The notes under the pieces were generated by a model. The model was not told the DNA's origin. It saw only the letters and a program-made list of their open reading frames with translations, and did not search any database. DNA of 64,000 nucleotides from Rhodococcus sp. W8901 (GTDB taxonomy: Bacteria > Actinomycetota > Actinomycetes > Mycobacteriales > Mycobacteriaceae): positions 5,270,001 through 5,334,000 of the forward strand of contig NZ_CP054690.1 of the NCBI RefSeq assembly GCF_013348805.1, in the 5' to 3' direction. The translations under genes and the position numbers were made by a program. Within the stretch, counting starts at the first letter, position 1. Each line of letters begins with the position of its first letter. Below are positions 1-8,776 of the stretch, piece after piece.

Positions 1-543
1 GTGGTAGAGGTTCCGGCCGAGTCCCTCCGATACCCGCACCCACTGCGACCGCGGGAACCAGCCGAGATAGTTGACCATGACCATGATCAGCAGCAGGCCC
101 GACAGGAAGCTGGGGATCGAGAGCACACCGAACGTGCAGGCGCTGATCGCACGGTCGATCCAGCCACCCTGGTGACGGGCGGACCACATCGCCAACGGCA
201 CCGCGACGACGATCGCGATGAACAGGCCCATGACGGCGAGCTGGACACTCACCGGCATTGCGGCGCTGATGCTCTCGGTCACCGGCCCTTGCGGCGGCAC
301 CATCGACTGCCCCAGGTCGCCCTGCAGTGCACCGGACAACCAGTGCCAGTATCGCGTGAGGAAGGGGTCGTCGAGACCCATGTCCGCCCGCGCCTGCGCG
401 TACTCCTCGGGTGTGTGCCCCTCGCCCAGCATCGCGACGGACGGATCACCCGGGATGAGTGACACGAGCGCAAACGTACCGAGACTGACGACGAAGAGCA
501 CGACGATCAACTCGACGATCTTATCGATCACTGTTCTCGCCAT
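1..543 (-). CDS. ABC transporter permease, DppB/OppB type (partial, C-terminus outside window)
   Basis: This is the first 181 residues of an inner-membrane permease of a peptide/nickel-type ABC importer; the gene runs off the window edge. The product starts MARTVIDKIVELIVVLF, with a membrane segment at about residues 9-31, the family motif LIPGDP at 29-34, the segment GDLGQS at 75-80 and hydrophobic stretches at about 100-119 and 138-160. An AAGGAGG ribosome site lies about 10 bases before ATG 543. The gene follows a binding-protein gene on the same strand after 63 bases, so both probably belong to one transporter operon. Solute specificity cannot be read from the sequence; the adjacent amidohydrolase suggests amide or peptide-like substrates (inference). 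Confidence 0.9.
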   Translation of the reverse strand, partial: MARTVIDKIVELIVVLFVVSLGTFALVSLIPGDPSVAMLGEGHTPEEYAQARADMGLDDPFLTRYWHWLSGALQGDLGQSMVPPQGPVTESISAAMPVSVQLAVMGLFIAIVVAVPLAMWSARHQGGWIDRAISACTFGVLSIPSFLSGLLLIMVMVNYLGWFPRSQWVRVSEGLGRNLYH

Positions 544-606
544 CTCCGCACCGCCTCCTTCCTGAATCCATGAGCATCCCTGCTGTCCGTGTGGGCAGAT
601 CGCCGG

Positions 607-2220
607 CTAGGAAGCCGAATCCGCGGTGAGCCAAGCATTTCCGAAAAGCATGATGCCGTCGGCGCTGGGCGTGATCCCGTGGACGTTCTTGCTCCACGGG
701 ATGAAGAACTTGCCGGTGCTGACCGTGACCATCGGCGAGGTCTCGTTCACGAGGGTCTGCATTTCCTCGACGACCCCGAGTCGGGCCTCGTCCGTGGGAG
801 CGGTCTGCAGGTTGCCGAGCAGTGCGTCCATCTCCGGGTTCTTGTACCCGAGGACGTTCGAGGCCGAACCGCTGAAGAAGTTGCCGTACAGGCGCACGAA
901 CGGCGACTCGTCGAGGACGTTGAACGCCGAGTACGAGATGTCGTAGTCGAACTGCGCGTATGTCTTCTTCACTAGATCGTTGATGCTCGTCGCGTAGACG
1001 ATGTCGACGGTGAATCCGACCGCCTGCAGCATCGACTGGAAGGCCAGTGCGCTGCGCTGGGTTTGCGGATCGTTGAGCCCGACGTAGGTGAGCTTGCCGT
1101 CGTATCCGTCGGCCTTGGCCTCCGCGAGGTACTTCTTCGCCGCCTCCGGGTCGTAGCCGGTGCCGGCCACATCGCCGTGCCACTTGGACCCCGTCTGGAA
1201 CATGTCGCTGCCGGGCAGGCCCTGCCCGCCCTCGACGCGCTCGTTGAAGGTGTCGGGGTTGACCCCGGCCACAATCGCCTTGCGGACCCGCTCGTCGGCG
1301 CCCGCTCGACCCTCACGCTGGTTGATGAGGCCGACTCCACCCATGTTGAAGGTGTAGACGAAACCGGTGTCGCCCGAGTCGAGGGCGCTGTGAACTGCCT
1401 CCGCACCACGCAGATACGCGACCTGGACGCCACCCGTGTGCAGGGCGTCGAGCTTGCCCTGCTCACTGACGATGGCCGGGAAGCGCAGCTTGTCCAGGTG
1501 CGGCTTGCCGTCCCAGTACGACGGGCTCGCCGTCAGGACGAGCTCGTCCTGGGAGGCGAACTTCTCGACCCGGAACGGGCCGGCGCCGACCGGGGCGAAG
1601 GTGCCGGTCGCCATCGACGAGGGCGCCACGATCATGCCCGGTCCGGTGGTGAGCATGATCGGAAACTCGTTCCACGCCTGCTTGAGCGTGAACACCACGG
1701 TGGCCGGATCGGGCGAGGCGACGTCGGCGACGGTGGCCTTCCACACCTGGGTGTGGGTGCCCTTCTTCTCCAGGTAGTGGTTGATGCTCCACTGCACCGC
1801 CGCAGCATCGACCGGGGTGGCGTCACTGAACTTCGCGTCGGGCCGGAGCTTCAACGTCCACACCGTGTTGTCGGCGTTCGCGGTCAGCGACTGCGCGAGT
1901 TGTGGCTGATACTCCTTGCTTTCGGAGTCGTAGCGCATCAACAGGTCGTAGATCGCCGCCATCTCGCTGCCACCGGTGGCGCCGCCGTCCTGGCGGTCGG
2001 CCGGATCGAGACTGCTCACACCGTTGTAGGTGGCGTACGAGACCGTGCCGCCGGACTGCGGATCGCCGCCGTCCGGCTGCTCCCCCACGATCCCGGACCT
2101 CACATCGGAAGCGTCGGTCGACGAACCCGACCCGCCGCTCGCGCAACCGGCCAGCATTGCGGTGGCGGTTGCCAGCGAGGTGAGCCAGATACCGGCCCGC
2201 GCGAGTGCGTGACGTTTCAT
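607..2220 (-). CDS. ABC transporter substrate-binding lipoprotein, family 5
   Basis: This 537-residue extracytoplasmic solute-binding protein belongs to the DppA/OppA family. It has a lipoprotein signal peptide with lipobox LAGC (lipidated Cys26), followed by a Ser/Gly linker and the family-5 fold with segments such as MAAIYDLLMRYD and WTLKLRPDAKFSD. It should deliver peptide-like or glycoside-like solutes to the permease encoded just downstream. It is clearly paralogous to the binding protein at 5365-6969: both contain SGGTVS, SLDP, ATGG(S/T)EMAA and LLMRYD/VLMRYD segments in the same order. The gene begins 31 bases after an amidohydrolase stop, so co-transcription is likely. Specificity is unknown. 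Confidence 0.93.
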   Translation of the reverse strand: MKRHALARAGIWLTSLATATAMLAGCASGGSGSSTDASDVRSGIVGEQPDGGDPQSGGTVSYATYNGVSSLDPADRQDGGATGGSEMAAIYDLLMRYDSESKEYQPQLAQSLTANADNTVWTLKLRPDAKFSDATPVDAAAVQWSINHYLEKKGTHTQVWKATVADVASPDPATVVFTLKQAWNEFPIMLTTGPGMIVAPSSMATGTFAPVGAGPFRVEKFASQDELVLTASPSYWDGKPHLDKLRFPAIVSEQGKLDALHTGGVQVAYLRGAEAVHSALDSGDTGFVYTFNMGGVGLINQREGRAGADERVRKAIVAGVNPDTFNERVEGGQGLPGSDMFQTGSKWHGDVAGTGYDPEAAKKYLAEAKADGYDGKLTYVGLNDPQTQRSALAFQSMLQAVGFTVDIVYATSINDLVKKTYAQFDYDISYSAFNVLDESPFVRLYGNFFSGSASNVLGYKNPEMDALLGNLQTAPTDEARLGVVEEMQTLVNETSPMVTVSTGKFFIPWSKNVHGITPSADGIMLFGNAWLTADSAS

Positions 2221-2251
2221 TCGAACCTACTTTCAGGAAGTGATTGCAGAG

Positions 2252-3949
2252 CTATGGGGAAACTGGGGAAGCTGGGGAAACGCAGCTGAGTCTCTCGGCC
2301 GCGTACACGACGTCGCCGCCGAAGACGGTCGCGAGAACTGGAATGTCCTTGATCGCGAGGGGATCACAGGTCAGCGGGTCGTCCCCGAGGACGACGAAGT
2401 CGGCGAACAGGCCGGGACGGATCGATCGCTTGACATCGGATTCGCCGCCGAGCCGAGCAGCCGACGCGGTGTATCCGCCCACGGCGGTCAGCGCCTCGAC
2501 CCGCTGCTGCGGGCCGAGGACGTCGCCCTCACGGGTGATTCGGTTCACGGCCGTGTGGATCGTGAACAAAGGATCGACCGGGGTGACGGGGCTGTCGCAG
2601 TGCAGCGCGGAGGGCACCTCGGCCGCGGCGATCGAGGCCACCGGACTGATCCTGCTGCCGCGTTCCGGACCCAGGAAGCGGTCGCGGTGGCGGTCGCCCC
2701 AGTAGTAGACGTGATTGACGAACACCGAGGCAGCGACGCCGAGTTCGCGCATGCGCTGGATCTGGTCCTCACGAAGCGTCTGGACGTGCTCCAATCGGTG
2801 CTGCAGACCCGCGTGTGGGAGGCCGGCGCTCCCGGACGCTGCGAACGCCTTCTCGATCGCATCGAGTGCGAGGTCGATTGCGCGGTCACCGTTGGTGTGG
2901 ATCGCGACCTGACGTCCGGCGCCGTGGCATCGCGCCACCATCTCGTCCAAGTCGCTGGAGGGAATCGCCATCTCGCCGCAATGGCACTCACCGAGATCGT
3001 GGTACGGCTCCGAGAGTGCGCCCGTATGCAGCTGGATCGAGCCGTCCGAGATCAGCTTCACACCGCCCACACCCAGGAAATCGTCGGCATCCCAACCGCC
3101 GTCGGTGTCGACGGCGAAGCCGTCCAGAGTGCCGAAGCCGGCGTACAGGCGCCCCCGCAGCGTGAGCTCGCCCGAATCACGAAGACGTCGATAGGACTCG
3201 ATCATGGGGGGTGTCACGAACATGTCGTGGAAGCTCGTCACACCGGCGGAGGCCATCTTCTCGAGCGCACAACGCAGCGCGGCGTCGAGGTCGTCGCCGG
3301 ACGGCATGCTCTCGTCCGGACCGACCACCAGTCGCATGGCAGGAATCTCACGGAACTCGCCGGTCGGGTTACCCGACGCGTCGCGCACGATCACCCCGCC
3401 CTCGGGATCCGGGGTGGAACGATCGATGCCATTGCTCCGCAGCATGAACGAGTTGACGTAAACGCCGTGTCCCGACAGGTGTCGGACGACGACCGGCCGA
3501 TCCCCCGCGGCACGATCCAGATCGTCGACGGTGAGGCCACGATCCTCGGCGACCAGACTGTCGTCGAAACCGGACGCCACCACAGGCAATCCGGCTGCGG
3601 TGGTCGCCGCGCGCGTCGACAGAGCCTCGACGAGTGTCCCGATGTCCGGGCACGAATCCACTCCGGCGTCCACGGTCGTGCCGTTCATCCCCGACATGTG
3701 CGGGTGCACGTGCGTCTCGATGAAGCCGGGAAGAACCGTGCACCCCCGGAGGTCCACGATCTCGGTACCGGGGCCGCCCAGCGCGCGAATATCCGAGTCG
3801 GTACCGACCGCGACGAAACGGCCGTTCGAGATCGCGAACGCCGTCGCGCCGTCGGCACCTGTCATGGACCGAACCACACTGCCGACGTAGACGCGGTCGG
3901 GGCCGGATCCGTCCATGGGCGATCCCGTCGCCGAGCTGCTGCCGAGCAC
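2252..3949 (-). CDS. YtcJ-type amidohydrolase (Amidohydro_3 family)
   Basis: This is a 565-residue metal-dependent hydrolase of the amidohydrolase superfamily. Metal-ligand motif THVHPH lies at residues 79-84; later family motifs are HTNGDRAIDLALDAIE, HRLEHVQ and LHCDSPVTPVDPL. No signal peptide is visible, so it probably acts in the cytoplasm on an imported amide, formyl or N-acyl compound. The GTG start at 3949 is chosen because AGGGGG precedes it by 4-5 bases; ATG 3916 is an alternative that loses 11 residues. It is flanked by a GntR regulator upstream and a family-5 binding protein downstream on the same strand, suggesting hydrolysis of the transported substrate. The exact reaction cannot be assigned. 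Confidence 0.88.
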   Translation of the reverse strand: MLGSSSATGSPMDGSGPDRVYVGSVVRSMTGADGATAFAISNGRFVAVGTDSDIRALGGPGTEIVDLRGCTVLPGFIETHVHPHMSGMNGTTVDAGVDSCPDIGTLVEALSTRAATTAAGLPVVASGFDDSLVAEDRGLTVDDLDRAAGDRPVVVRHLSGHGVYVNSFMLRSNGIDRSTPDPEGGVIVRDASGNPTGEFREIPAMRLVVGPDESMPSGDDLDAALRCALEKMASAGVTSFHDMFVTPPMIESYRRLRDSGELTLRGRLYAGFGTLDGFAVDTDGGWDADDFLGVGGVKLISDGSIQLHTGALSEPYHDLGECHCGEMAIPSSDLDEMVARCHGAGRQVAIHTNGDRAIDLALDAIEKAFAASGSAGLPHAGLQHRLEHVQTLREDQIQRMRELGVAASVFVNHVYYWGDRHRDRFLGPERGSRISPVASIAAAEVPSALHCDSPVTPVDPLFTIHTAVNRITREGDVLGPQQRVEALTAVGGYTASAARLGGESDVKRSIRPGLFADFVVLGDDPLTCDPLAIKDIPVLATVFGGDVVYAAERLSCVSPASPVSP

Positions 3950-4092
3950 CGAACCCCCTAGATGAGATGTGCGTCACACCCTGTTTCGAAGAGGCTAACG
4001 CACAATAGAATTCATGTCAGTACCCGGGGTCAAAGTACCGCCGAGTAGCTTTTCCGACCGGGCTTCGGACGCCCGGCGAGGTGCGCGGGACG

Positions 4093-4803
4093 TCAGTCGG
4101 CGGTGAGCTGCGAGCCGACCGACGTTGCGACGCGATAGCGATCCGCCGGATGGATGTGGACCCCGACCGCCTCGAGAACGTCACTCGAGTCGAAATACCG
4201 ATGCACGACAACCAGTGCGGCACTTCCACTCTCCACATCGAGCGCCTCGGAGACCGCACCCGCGAGTCGCGTGGCACTCACTTCCTGCTCGATGCGCTGC
4301 CGCACGAGGTTGGCGATGTCGAACTTGGCGGTGAGCAGCATGTCCCGATACGGCAGATCCGCCCGCAGGTACAGCTCGCTCCAACAGATGGGCGGAAGAT
4401 CCGACTCACGGATCACGCGTGGACCCTTGACGCAGAACCACTCGGTACCCGTGGGCAGACCCGTCAGCGCGGCCAACTCACGGTCCACCACAACACTATT
4501 GGTCACCGGGTGCCGAATTCGAGTGTGCCGGACGAACGACAACATGCCGGCCCTGCTCGTGACGAACGCCTGGTGTCCGCCCATCGTGACCGGGGAGGAC
4601 ACAGTGGTCCCGGCACCGCGGCGCCGACTGATCATCCCGGCATCCTCGAGATGCTTGAGCGCTTGACGCACCGTGCCGCGGGCAAGGGATCGGCTTTCGC
4701 ACAATTCGTGCTCCGTCGGCAGCTTGTCTCCGACGCTGAACTCCCCCGACTGGATCCGGGCGATCAGCTCCTGCGCCAGCAGGACGTGCTGAGGGTCGGT
4801 CAC
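4093..4803 (-). CDS. GntR-family regulator, HutC/UTRA subfamily
   Basis: This transcription factor has an N-terminal winged helix (LPTEHELCESRSLARGTVRQ, then ISRRRGAGT) and a C-terminal UTRA ligand domain. The open frame extends to 4974, but the extra 57 residues are unlike the family; GTG 4803 gives the usual N-terminus VTDPQHVLLAQELIARI, so that start is preferred. The regulator lies upstream of, and in the same direction as, the amidohydrolase and binding-protein genes, and diverges from the second binding-protein gene. The DNA between contains GTCTATAC (4965-4972), an exact match to the GTMTAKAC consensus reported for HutC-subfamily regulators. It probably controls both transport gene sets in response to a substrate-derived ligand (inference). 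Confidence 0.9.
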   Translation of the reverse strand: MTDPQHVLLAQELIARIQSGEFSVGDKLPTEHELCESRSLARGTVRQALKHLEDAGMISRRRGAGTTVSSPVTMGGHQAFVTSRAGMLSFVRHTRIRHPVTNSVVVDRELAALTGLPTGTEWFCVKGPRVIRESDLPPICWSELYLRADLPYRDMLLTAKFDIANLVRQRIEQEVSATRLAGAVSEALDVESGSAALVVVHRYFDSSDVLEAVGVHIHPADRYRVATSVGSQLTAD

Positions 4804-4962
4804 GGGACGGCGGTTCTCCACACGTTCCGGAACACGTCCAACACACCCATTACCTGGTACATCGAGAGAATCCTCCCGCCTGGTGCTGCCGCCGATGGTC
4901 ACGCGGGTCACGCGGACGACCGACCGGAACCGGCCGCAAGCCCGCGCAGCAGGACGAGAACT

Positions 4963-4974
4963 TTGTCTATACAA
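4963..4974. promoter_or_regulatory. Candidate HutC-type GntR operator
   Basis: TTGTCTATACAA is a 12-bp near-palindrome with core GTCTATAC, which fits the HutC-subfamily consensus GTMTAKAC exactly. It lies in the roughly 560-bp gap between the GntR gene (start 4803) and the divergent binding-protein gene (start 5365). The rest of that gap holds no convincing gene. Confidence 0.5.
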
Positions 4975-5364
4975 ACCTGCGCCTCGCTAATCTAGGATGC
5001 ATTTCTCAATTGCACAAGACCTGACGCGATTCGGTTTTGCCGAGCCGGTCGAACGTTTCATTTGCCCCGCAGCGCGGGCGCAAACAGTCCACTCCTCCAC
5101 TGCGGCCCGACCGTGTGCACAACTCACGAATTTCTCTGCGACACACTGAGATGGAGGTTCTGCATTTCATTCTTTTTCAGCGGTGTCGGGCCAGCTAGAG
5201 TCCGTGTCGCAATGGACCGAGTGGATTGGAACACCCTCCGTCCAGCACTCGGCGGCCGGGCGCATAGCCCTGTCGAGTCCCGAGATTCAACTCGATCATG
5301 CGGACGCGTCACCTGGCTCGTACCGGCGGGCAGGCGTCAACCCCAAAAGCGTGGAGGTTGGTTC

Positions 5365-6969
5365 ATGAGTAAGTATTCGAGAAGGCTCGGCCGCACGCTG
5401 GCGGTCGCGGTCGCCGGCGCGGTCGCACTCGCCGGCTGCGCGAGTGCGGAAGGGTCCGACGACAACGGGTCGTCCGGAACGACGACCACGGCCTACGGCA
5501 TCCTGGGCGACCAGGGCGACGGTGGGACGCCGGTGTCGGGCGGTACGGTCAGCTTCGCGTCGTACGCCCCCGTGACGAGTCTCGACCCGACGGTGACCCA
5601 GCCGGCCGGCGCGACCGGCGGCACCGAGATGGCGGCGGTCTACGACGTCCTGATGCGGTACGACACACAGTCGAAGGACTTCCAGCCACAGCTGGCCAAG
5701 TCGTTCGACGAGAGCGCCGACCACCTGACGTGGACGCTCGAGCTTCGCGACAACGTAACCTTCAGCGACGGAACACCGTTGGATGCGAACGCGGTCGTCG
5801 CCAGCATCGACCGGTACAACCAGCGTCGCGGCGCCAACTCGCAGGTCTACACGCAGATGGTACAGAGCAACGTCGCGCAGGATCCCTCGACGGTGGTCTT
5901 CACGCTGAAGCAGCCGTGGCGGACCTTCCCCGCGATGCTCGCCTACGGGCACGGCATGATCGTCGCGCCCGCGTCCCAGCAGGGCGACAAGTTCACCCCG
6001 ATCGGCGCCGGCCCGTTCACGGTGGTCAGTCTCCAGCCGCAGCAGGAGCTCCAGCTGAAGGCCCGAGCCGACTACTGGGGCGGCGCACCGAACCTCGAAG
6101 GCCTGAAGTTCGTCGCCATCGCGGGCGAACAGCCCAAGGTCGACGCGCTGAAGACCGACGGCGTCGACATGATCTACCTCCGCAATGCGCAGACCGTCAA
6201 CGCCGCCAAGGCCGAGTTCCCGGGCTACATCGAGACCACGAGCATGTCGATGGTCGGCCAGCTCAACGGCGCGCCGGGACGTCCCGCTGCGGATCCACGC
6301 GTCCGCCAGGCGATCGCGTACGCAGTCGATCCCGAGGTCCTCAACCAGCGCGTGCGCGCCGGCGAGGGCATGCCGGGCACCGACATGTTCCAGCCGTGGT
6401 CCGAGTGGTTCGGTGACGTCAGCGGCGTGAGCCCCGATGCCGCCAAGGCGAAGGAACTGCTCGACCGGGCGAAGGCCGACGGCTTCGACGGCAAGCTCAC
6501 CTATGTCGGCGTCAACGACCCCGATGCACAGCAGCTCGCGCTCGCCGTTCAGGCACAGATGAACTCGGTCGGCTTCGACGTGGCGCTGGAGTACACCAGC
6601 AGCATCACCGACATGGTCAAGCGTCTCTACATCGACCGCAACTTCGACATGAGTTACGGCGCCTACAGCATCGCGGACGTCGCGCCCGAGATCCGGCTGT
6701 ACAGCTCGCTGTCGAGCACCTCGACGAACAACATTCTGAGCTACAAGAATCCGCAGATGGACGAGCTGCTCAGCAAGGTGCTCTCGGCTCCCGACGAGAC
6801 CGCCAAGCGGGCCGCGATCGTGGACATCCAGAAGCTCGTGAACACCGACCAGCCGTTCCTCTCGTGGGGTGCCGGGGCCAACTACGTCGCGTGGTCGCCC
6901 GACGTGTATCGGGCCAATCCGACCGTCGACGGAATCATCCTGTTCGACAAGGCTTTCAAGTCCAACTGA
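5365..6969 (+). CDS. ABC transporter substrate-binding lipoprotein, family 5 (paralogue of 607-2220)
   Basis: This is a 534-residue lipoprotein of the DppA/OppA family. ATG 5365 is chosen because GGAGG lies 7 bases upstream and it gives a clean lipoprotein signal ending in LAGC (Cys25); the frame is open back to 5062 but without family similarity. The mature protein aligns along its length with the binding protein at 607-2220. It has no permease or ATPase gene beside it, so it may feed the transporter encoded to the left, widening its substrate range (inference). It ends 29 bases before a perfect 40-bp palindrome, and its promoter region carries a candidate GntR operator. Confidence 0.93.
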   Translation: MSKYSRRLGRTLAVAVAGAVALAGCASAEGSDDNGSSGTTTTAYGILGDQGDGGTPVSGGTVSFASYAPVTSLDPTVTQPAGATGGTEMAAVYDVLMRYDTQSKDFQPQLAKSFDESADHLTWTLELRDNVTFSDGTPLDANAVVASIDRYNQRRGANSQVYTQMVQSNVAQDPSTVVFTLKQPWRTFPAMLAYGHGMIVAPASQQGDKFTPIGAGPFTVVSLQPQQELQLKARADYWGGAPNLEGLKFVAIAGEQPKVDALKTDGVDMIYLRNAQTVNAAKAEFPGYIETTSMSMVGQLNGAPGRPAADPRVRQAIAYAVDPEVLNQRVRAGEGMPGTDMFQPWSEWFGDVSGVSPDAAKAKELLDRAKADGFDGKLTYVGVNDPDAQQLALAVQAQMNSVGFDVALEYTSSITDMVKRLYIDRNFDMSYGAYSIADVAPEIRLYSSLSSTSTNNILSYKNPQMDELLSKVLSAPDETAKRAAIVDIQKLVNTDQPFLSWGAGANYVAWSPDVYRANPTVDGIILFDKAFKSN

Positions 6970-6998
6970 CCCCCTCCGGTTCCACCCGGTCCCCGAAC

Positions 6999-7038
6999 GG
7001 GAAGTCCCCGTCACTCCGCGGAGTGACGGGGACTTCCC
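6999..7038. terminator. Bidirectional terminator-like perfect palindrome
   Basis: Forty bases read identically on both strands: 20-base arms 6999-7018 and 7019-7038, beginning GGGAAGTCCCCGTCAC. It fills the gap between two converging genes (stop 6969 on plus, stop 7043 on minus). A folded RNA from either strand would form a very strong hairpin with GGGAAG/CTTCCC at the base. No U-tract follows, which is usual for actinobacterial terminators. Confidence 0.8.
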
Positions 7039-7042
7039 CGCT

Positions 7043-8776
7043 TCAGGAGGCGCCGGCCGCGTCCGGAGCGGGCTGGGCGCCGCGCACCAGCCGTCCGGGT
7101 AGCGCGCCCGTGTGCTCCCCGTTCTCGAATACGATCTCACCGGCGACGACGGTCGCGACGTACCCCGACGCGGTCTGCATCAGCCGCCGGCCTCCGGTCG
7201 GCAGGTCGTAGAGCACCTCGGGACGATCCGCCTGCAACCTGTCGAAGTCGATGACGTTGAGGTCGGCACGGTACCCGGCCCGTACCTGACCGCGATCCAG
7301 CAATCCCACTACGGCGGCGGTGTCGACGGTGTGCCGCTTGACGAGCCACTCGATCGGGAACAGCCCGCCGGCCTTACGGTCTCGCCCCCAGTGCGTGAGC
7401 AGGGTCGTGGGGAAGCTCGCGTCGCAGATCGCGCCGCAGTGGGCGCCGCCGTCGCCGAGCGCCGGCACCGTGTCGGTGCGGGCGATCATCTCCCGCACCG
7501 CGTCGAGATTGCCGGCCGCGTAGTTGAGCATCGGGAAGTACAGCAGTCCCCGCCCGCCGCACTCCATCATCGCGTCGTATGCCACCACGGCGGGCGCCAC
7601 ACCGTTGCGCTCGGCCAGCGCCGCAACGGATTCATTCGGTCCGGGTTCATAATTGGGCGGATCGCCGAGCAGGTAGACCTGATCGAACCTGGTGGAGAGC
7701 CGCTCGACGAACTCGCTGTCCGTCACCGGCCGTTCGGCCAGAATCGTGGCCCGGACCTCCGGACGGCGTAGCCGCGCCACCCGCTCCTCGCGCGGCAGGT
7801 CGGCGAGCGCCGCGTAGCTGGGGTAGGCCATGAAGGGGTGCCAGCTCAGCTCCCAGCCGAGCATCACGCCGACCGCCCGGGGCGCCACCTGACCGGTGAT
7901 CGGAATGTTCTGCTTCGCAGAGATTTCCGACAGACCGTCGAGCAGCGAACGCCACTTGTCCGGGGCCCGGTCGCTCTGCACGATCGACACCGACATCGGC
8001 CGCTGGGCCGCTTCGACGATCGCGCTCACGAACTCCATCTCCTCGGGCTCGTCCATGAAGTCCGAGATGAAGTCGATGACACCGCCACCGGCCTTCGCGA
8101 GGCCGAGCGCGAGTCCGGTCAGTTCCTCGCGCGACGCGGTGAGGCTGGGCGTCGGCTCACCGTTGGACGTCTTGTGCACCGCGGACCGCGACGTCGACCA
8201 GCCCAGCGCGCCGGCCTCGACCGCCTCGGCCACGAGGTCGCGCATCCGCTCCATCTCCTCGTCGGTGGGCCGGGCGAGATGGTCACCGCCCCGACGGCCC
8301 ATGACGTACGTGCGGAGCGCGCCGTGCGGTAGCTGCGCCGCGAAGTCGATCGCGTGCGGCGTGTCGATCGCGTCGAGATAGTCGGGGAAGGTCTCCCAGT
8401 TCCATGTCATCCCTTCCGCGAGAACACTTCCGGGAATGTCCTCGACACCCTCCATCAGGCTGATCAACCAGTGACGTTGTTCCGGTACGACGGGTGCGAA
8501 CCCCACGCCACAGTTGCCCATCACCACCGTCGTCACACCGTGCAGCGACGACGGCGTCAGCAGTGGGTCCCAGGTGACCTGGCCGTCGTAGTGGGTGTGG
8601 ATGTCGACGAAGCCGGGCGTGACGAGCCGACCCGCGGCGTCGATCTCGCGGCGTCCCCGCTCGGTGACGTCACCGACCAGGGTGATGCGGCCGGCGTCGA
8701 CGGCCACGTCCGCTGCACGAGGCTCGGTCCCGGTTCCGTCGACGACGAGGCCCCCACGGATCACCAGATCATGCAT
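7043..8776 (-). CDS. N-acyl-D-amino-acid deacylase / D-aminoacylase family amidohydrolase
   Basis: This 577-residue cytoplasmic enzyme removes the acyl group from N-acyl-D-amino acids or related amides. Features are the N-terminal IRGGLVVDGTG beta-sandwich strand, metal motif HTHYD at 60-64, Cys89 in GNCGVGF (family metal bridge) and the catalytic Asp region GDGGAHCGAICD. Length is slightly above the roughly 480-500 residues of classical D-aminoacylases and nearer the longer actinobacterial D-amidohydrolases. It overlaps the upstream esterase gene by 8 bases (8769-8776), so the pair is translationally coupled. The true substrate is not known; several members with this annotation act on other amides. 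Confidence 0.88.
   Translation of the reverse strand: MHDLVIRGGLVVDGTGTEPRAADVAVDAGRITLVGDVTERGRREIDAAGRLVTPGFVDIHTHYDGQVTWDPLLTPSSLHGVTTVVMGNCGVGFAPVVPEQRHWLISLMEGVEDIPGSVLAEGMTWNWETFPDYLDAIDTPHAIDFAAQLPHGALRTYVMGRRGGDHLARPTDEEMERMRDLVAEAVEAGALGWSTSRSAVHKTSNGEPTPSLTASREELTGLALGLAKAGGGVIDFISDFMDEPEEMEFVSAIVEAAQRPMSVSIVQSDRAPDKWRSLLDGLSEISAKQNIPITGQVAPRAVGVMLGWELSWHPFMAYPSYAALADLPREERVARLRRPEVRATILAERPVTDSEFVERLSTRFDQVYLLGDPPNYEPGPNESVAALAERNGVAPAVVAYDAMMECGGRGLLYFPMLNYAAGNLDAVREMIARTDTVPALGDGGAHCGAICDASFPTTLLTHWGRDRKAGGLFPIEWLVKRHTVDTAAVVGLLDRGQVRAGYRADLNVIDFDRLQADRPEVLYDLPTGGRRLMQTASGYVATVVAGEIVFENGEHTGALPGRLVRGAQPAPDAAGAS

Noticed and set aside
1063-2289. 408-codon plus-strand frame opposite the binding-protein gene
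   Set aside because: It mirrors the coding phase of the real lipoprotein gene; composition is Arg/Val/Gly-rich with no family motif.
2240-3961. 573-codon plus-strand frame
   Set aside because: Shadow of the amidohydrolase on the opposite strand, caused by high GC.
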